Positions 60,529 to 64,000 of a stretch of DNA of 64,000 nucleotides are shown one piece after another. The stretch is from assembly GCA_963969395.1 (NCBI GenBank), contig OZ017798.1, forward strand, positions 9,788,173-9,852,172, read 5' to 3'. A model generated the notes under the pieces. The model saw only the letters and a program-made list of their open reading frames with translations, had not been told where the DNA came from and ran no database searches. The translations under genes and the position numbers were made by a program. Source of the stretch: Pseudoscleropodium purum. Lineage: Eukaryota; Streptophyta; Bryopsida; Hypnales; Brachytheciaceae. The first letter of the stretch is position 1; each line of letters opens with the position of its first letter.

Positions 60529-61321
60529 TTACTATAAATTTTTTAGTTGAAGATTTTGTTCGACCTATTCTTGTCATGTAGGTCCTTTCTATTTCCAATC
60601 ACAGATTGGTTGCTAAATCAACCAAGACTGCAACCAATCGTAATGTGCCATGAGTACATTGTAAATTGTGCCATAACTAATCTCCTGCTTTTCTCTTTGT
60701 TGATTGGAATGAGTGTAGCCTATATAATAGGAATGAGTTCTGGTCAAAAATGGGTTGGCTCTCATAAGTCAAGAGGCAATGGGATTCAATAGACAAATTT
60801 TGTTGAAAGTCCAAAAAATGGGGTAATAAATGAGCTATAAAATATATTGGTTGGGATTGAAGCTTTGGGCTAGCCATAGTGTGAGGCCCAACATTGGGGA
60901 AGTCTTTTGAGTTTTATATTATTGGTTGATTTCCTTCAATTCCCTAATTGAACCGGTTTTTCAAGTATCAAGTTGGTTATTTTCTCTATATTGTACTCAA
61001 AATAGAAAGTTTATAGATATTTTCACTGATTTTTTTGTCAATGTCACCGAATTGCAACTAATTTTTTCTTTAATTCCATTGGTTGACTTTGATTTAGTCA
61101 CTAGTTCTTCCTAAATATTGGTGTGGCTTCCAAAGGCCATGTCCAAAGTCCAAAACTATATCATTTGTTTGACTTCTATCCTTCTCTCTTTACATTAATC
61201 CATCTAATTTTTGAAATTTTTCATAAAGCCTCACCCATATGTCAATTTTTTCAAGTAAAAGATAAAAAAAAAAGAAGTCCAAGATTGAACATCCCCAAAT
61301 TGGGCCTCATATTGTCACTAC
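60529..61321. other. AT-rich spacer between two TTAA-type elements
   Basis: No supported gene. An 81-codon plus-strand frame at 60547-60792 has no recognised similarity. Confidence 0.4.
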
Positions 61322-62274
61322 TTAACCCCTAAATGATTTTTGACTATGTTTTCACCAAAACCGTTCCAAGATTGCCATTTCAAATACAAGTGTCAGATTT
61401 TAGAAAAAGAACATTTTTGGAATCATGTAACTAGAGGATCTTGTAGTAAGATTTTTTGGAAATATGTGGAAAAATTTTCAAAAATTTCTATCATGTAGAT
61501 TGCAAGATATTAACATTTGAAGTGACAAATTTCTTTTTTTGGGCCCTACAAAAATTTGGGCAACTGCACTTCAGAAGGTCACATTTATATGAAAAAGTTT
61601 CCAAAATGGTTGTTACTCTTTTGATTCATTTTTCAAGTGAAGTTGGATATATGCTTGAAAAATTTCAGATCATTTAGAATCATACAACATATAGGAAAAA
61701 AATAGTAAGTAGAAAGGAGTAGAGAATGATTCGAAATACTAAATTGTTAACAATTTATTTATGGAATCAAAAAATTCCAATCCCAATGGTTGTAATGTTG
61801 TAATAAATAACTTGCACCCAATGTTTTTATTTTTTTTCCAAAAATATTGAAAATTGAGTTGAATAAAGGACTTCAAAGTTTGTTTTAGAATAGAGATTCA
61901 ATAACAACCTATAAACTCCCACAAACTAAAACTCCTCAAAACTTTTGACTCATTGATCAAAATGGAATGATTCAAAGCTTTCCAAATACATATAATTCTA
62001 GAGAATCAATTTCAAATTTTAATTTCTTAAAAAAATAATTTTTAAAGAACTTTTTTTGTTGCCTGAGCTGCCTGTCGACCATAGAAAAGTACATATCATA
62101 CAATAACTTTTTAACCATGTAGTCAAAAGTTATGAAAATTGCTGGGCCTCAAAGCTACTCCTTGGGCACATATTGTGTTAAAATTTTAGCGAAAAAAAAA
62201 AAATTCCATTTGTGATGAGTTGTCCAAAATCCTTATGTTCCCCAAAAAATGTAGTTTGGGCATTTAGGAATTAA
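61322..62274 (+). mobile_element. TTAA-bounded 0.9-kb element, copy E
   Basis: Starts TTAACCCCTAAATG and ends CATTTAGGAATTAA. Shares caagattgccatttcaaa, catacaacatatagg, ccaatcccaatggttgtaat and atcaaaatggaatgattcaa. Its last third has catatcatacaataact and gttatgaaaattgctgggcc, the same subtype as copy B. Confidence 0.75.
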
Positions 62275-64000
62275 CTACAACCAAACAAAAGTCTTGGCCT
62301 ATGAAATGGCATAACCAAACAATTCACTGGTAGTATATAAAATACTATTGATATAGAATATCATAAAATAGAAACAATATTGCTTATAAACTAATATAAT
62401 TTCTAAGATGGAGTCAAGTACAAATATATAACAAACTTATCAATGTAACAAGAAGTTTAGGTGGTTGTAATTTGTTTTCTTTCATGAAATTCAAAAAAGA
62501 ATTCAAGATTTGAAGGCCCAACCTCGCCTATGCCAATCCCAAATACACTACAAGCCAATGCTATGTTAGTGAGGTTGCACGAGGTGTCTACAAGTGCAAT
62601 CAATTGCTATCTATGTCACAAATCTTTCAAAATACATAAATGAAATCAATAAGAATAAGTTATAAAGTAGGAAGTTAAGCAAAAATTAATATATCTAAGC
62701 ACATTCCCAACACACTTCATAACCAAGAGACCTTTGCTATTTTGTTGTCACAGTTGAAGACCAAAAGTTGCACAAAATCTCTACACAAATCAAATCAAAG
62801 TGAATTGCTAAAGCCAAAGATGTGAGACATGGGAAATGGTAGGCCACTATATATGCAAACTATTGGGGGGAGGAAACCCTAAGGTGGCATTAATGGAGTA
62901 GTTGGTATTAGTTTAATATAGGTCTTAAGCATAGTAGGTAGGTAGGTGGAATTTTCTACCATCCATGTCAAATTAGCATCCATTCCATTAGAAGGTTTCA
63001 TGGTGAGTTTGTCAATAAAAAACTAAAATATAGAACTTTCTTAATCCCTATCCAATAGGAATGAAGCTTTCATGGTGGTTTCACCTATGTAAAATTAGGC
63101 CATAGAACATCCTTAATTTCTATCTTGATTGGAAGGATATTAAAAAAAAATTATTAGACCATTTTGGTGTTCAAATGCAACCCCATCAAAGATACACATA
63201 GTGTATAGGAAAATAAACAAAATTATGTGTTATTTGTGCTTATCATAACTTAAGGGACTCTTTATGTAGTGATAGGAAATAATATCTTTCAGAAATTATA
63301 AATTAATCAAAGTGAAGGGAACTAGCATAACCATTCTATAAGGTTTTTAGGTTACTTCATATGGCAAATGGATGTATCTAAGACTTCCAGGTATAAAATT
63401 CTAATTTAGAAAAATATTTACAATTTTCAAAGAGAGATGGAAGAAGAAAGAAGAAATAAGGGCATTGAAAAGAAAGAACATCCTACCTACTACTACTGAA
63501 CAAACCTTTTAGCCCAATCTAATGGGTAAGATCTTGTTAGTTTTTTATATTTCTATGGAAAAAATTTGATAGACTCTTGACCATTGTACAGGTCTCCATT
63601 TGTAGCCATTCCAAACTTACTTTCAGAATCTGTCACTATGTACGCATTTAGCTCCCATGAAGGCAATTTAGAAAGTATTAGACTTTGGACTGTGCTTCAT
63701 AGTATGAAGCATGAATAGGTTGAATTTTTAGTTTTTTGAAATCTAATTAGTAAAAAACAATAAACTCTCAACCTTTGGCCATAGTATAATGTACTCTTGA
63801 GGTAAGGGCATCTCCAATCCATGAGTCCAAAAAGCAAAAACATAAACAATGCTAGAATTTTAATTTATTTTATTTTATTTAAATTTGACACAAATAAAAG
63901 GTTACCTTTGGTACAAGCAATGAAAATATAAACACCTAGCCACAAGTAGCTTGGAGAAGGTTAGCATTTCAAGAAGTAAGTGTTAGTATATAGAACCAAT
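62275..64000. other. AT-rich, gene-free stretch to the window end
   Basis: No supported gene or repeat family member was recognised. Confidence 0.5.

Noticed and set aside
1..64000. CRISPR arrays, operons, rRNA or tRNA genes
   Set aside because: No regularly spaced short repeats, no operon-like gene packing and no tRNA or rRNA landmark was seen by eye; a tRNA scan would be the decisive test.

Overview
The window is eukaryotic and reads as land-plant nuclear DNA. The genes have short GT-AG introns and plant-type families, and they sit in small islands separated by long AT-rich stretches packed with decayed transposons. A homologue of the basal-body protein CCDC61/VFL3 points to a plant that still makes flagellated sperm. 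With the short introns and AT-rich spacers, a bryophyte (probably a moss) is my best guess; a fern or other motile-sperm plant cannot be excluded.

Region 1 (about 0.1-15 kb) is a gene island. It holds a KUP/HAK/KT potassium transporter on the plus strand (95-4731). Convergent to it is a 17-exon CCDC61/VFL3-like centriole/basal-body gene on the minus strand (5660-11414). A two-exon PLAC8/DUF2985 membrane protein follows on the minus strand (12361-14491). For these three genes I checked that codon phase is preserved across the splice junctions I propose.

Region 2 (about 15-31 kb) is mostly repeats: small non-autonomous DNA elements, a patch of unassigned ORFs near 21.7-23.3 kb, and one complete but mutated Ty3/gypsy chromovirus-type retrotransposon on the minus strand (23445-29276). 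The element retains both LTRs, an imperfect 5-bp target duplication, a polypurine tract, gag, protease, RT/RNase H, integrase and a broken chromodomain.

Region 3 (about 31-45.4 kb) has scattered genes. They are an intronless ESSS/NDUFB11-type subunit of mitochondrial complex I (31207-31527) followed by three decaying tandem copies of its own 3' end, a possible cysteine-rich metallothionein-like gene (34825-35670), a HAD-superfamily sugar-phosphatase-like gene (36605-38505) with a minisatellite in an intron, and an unrecognised three-exon multi-pass membrane protein (42891-45391).

Region 4 (about 45.4-64 kb) has no gene I can support. It is AT-rich and largely built from recurring element families. 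One is a roughly 0.9-kb family ending in TTAACCCCTAA / TTAGGGGTTAA with five near-full-length copies and one partial copy in the window. Another is a roughly 0.28-kb element with TAAGGTGGG-type ends, including a head-to-head pair. There is also a retroposon with a 10-bp target duplication.

I see no operon-like or obviously cooperating gene system. The genes are ordinary cellular functions (K+ transport, sperm basal body, respiration, metabolite phosphatase). The most unusual material is the ESSS tail duplication, the TTAA-bounded element family, a perfect 33-bp-arm hairpin at 41406-41487, and an Asp-to-Glu change in the most conserved motif of the potassium transporter.
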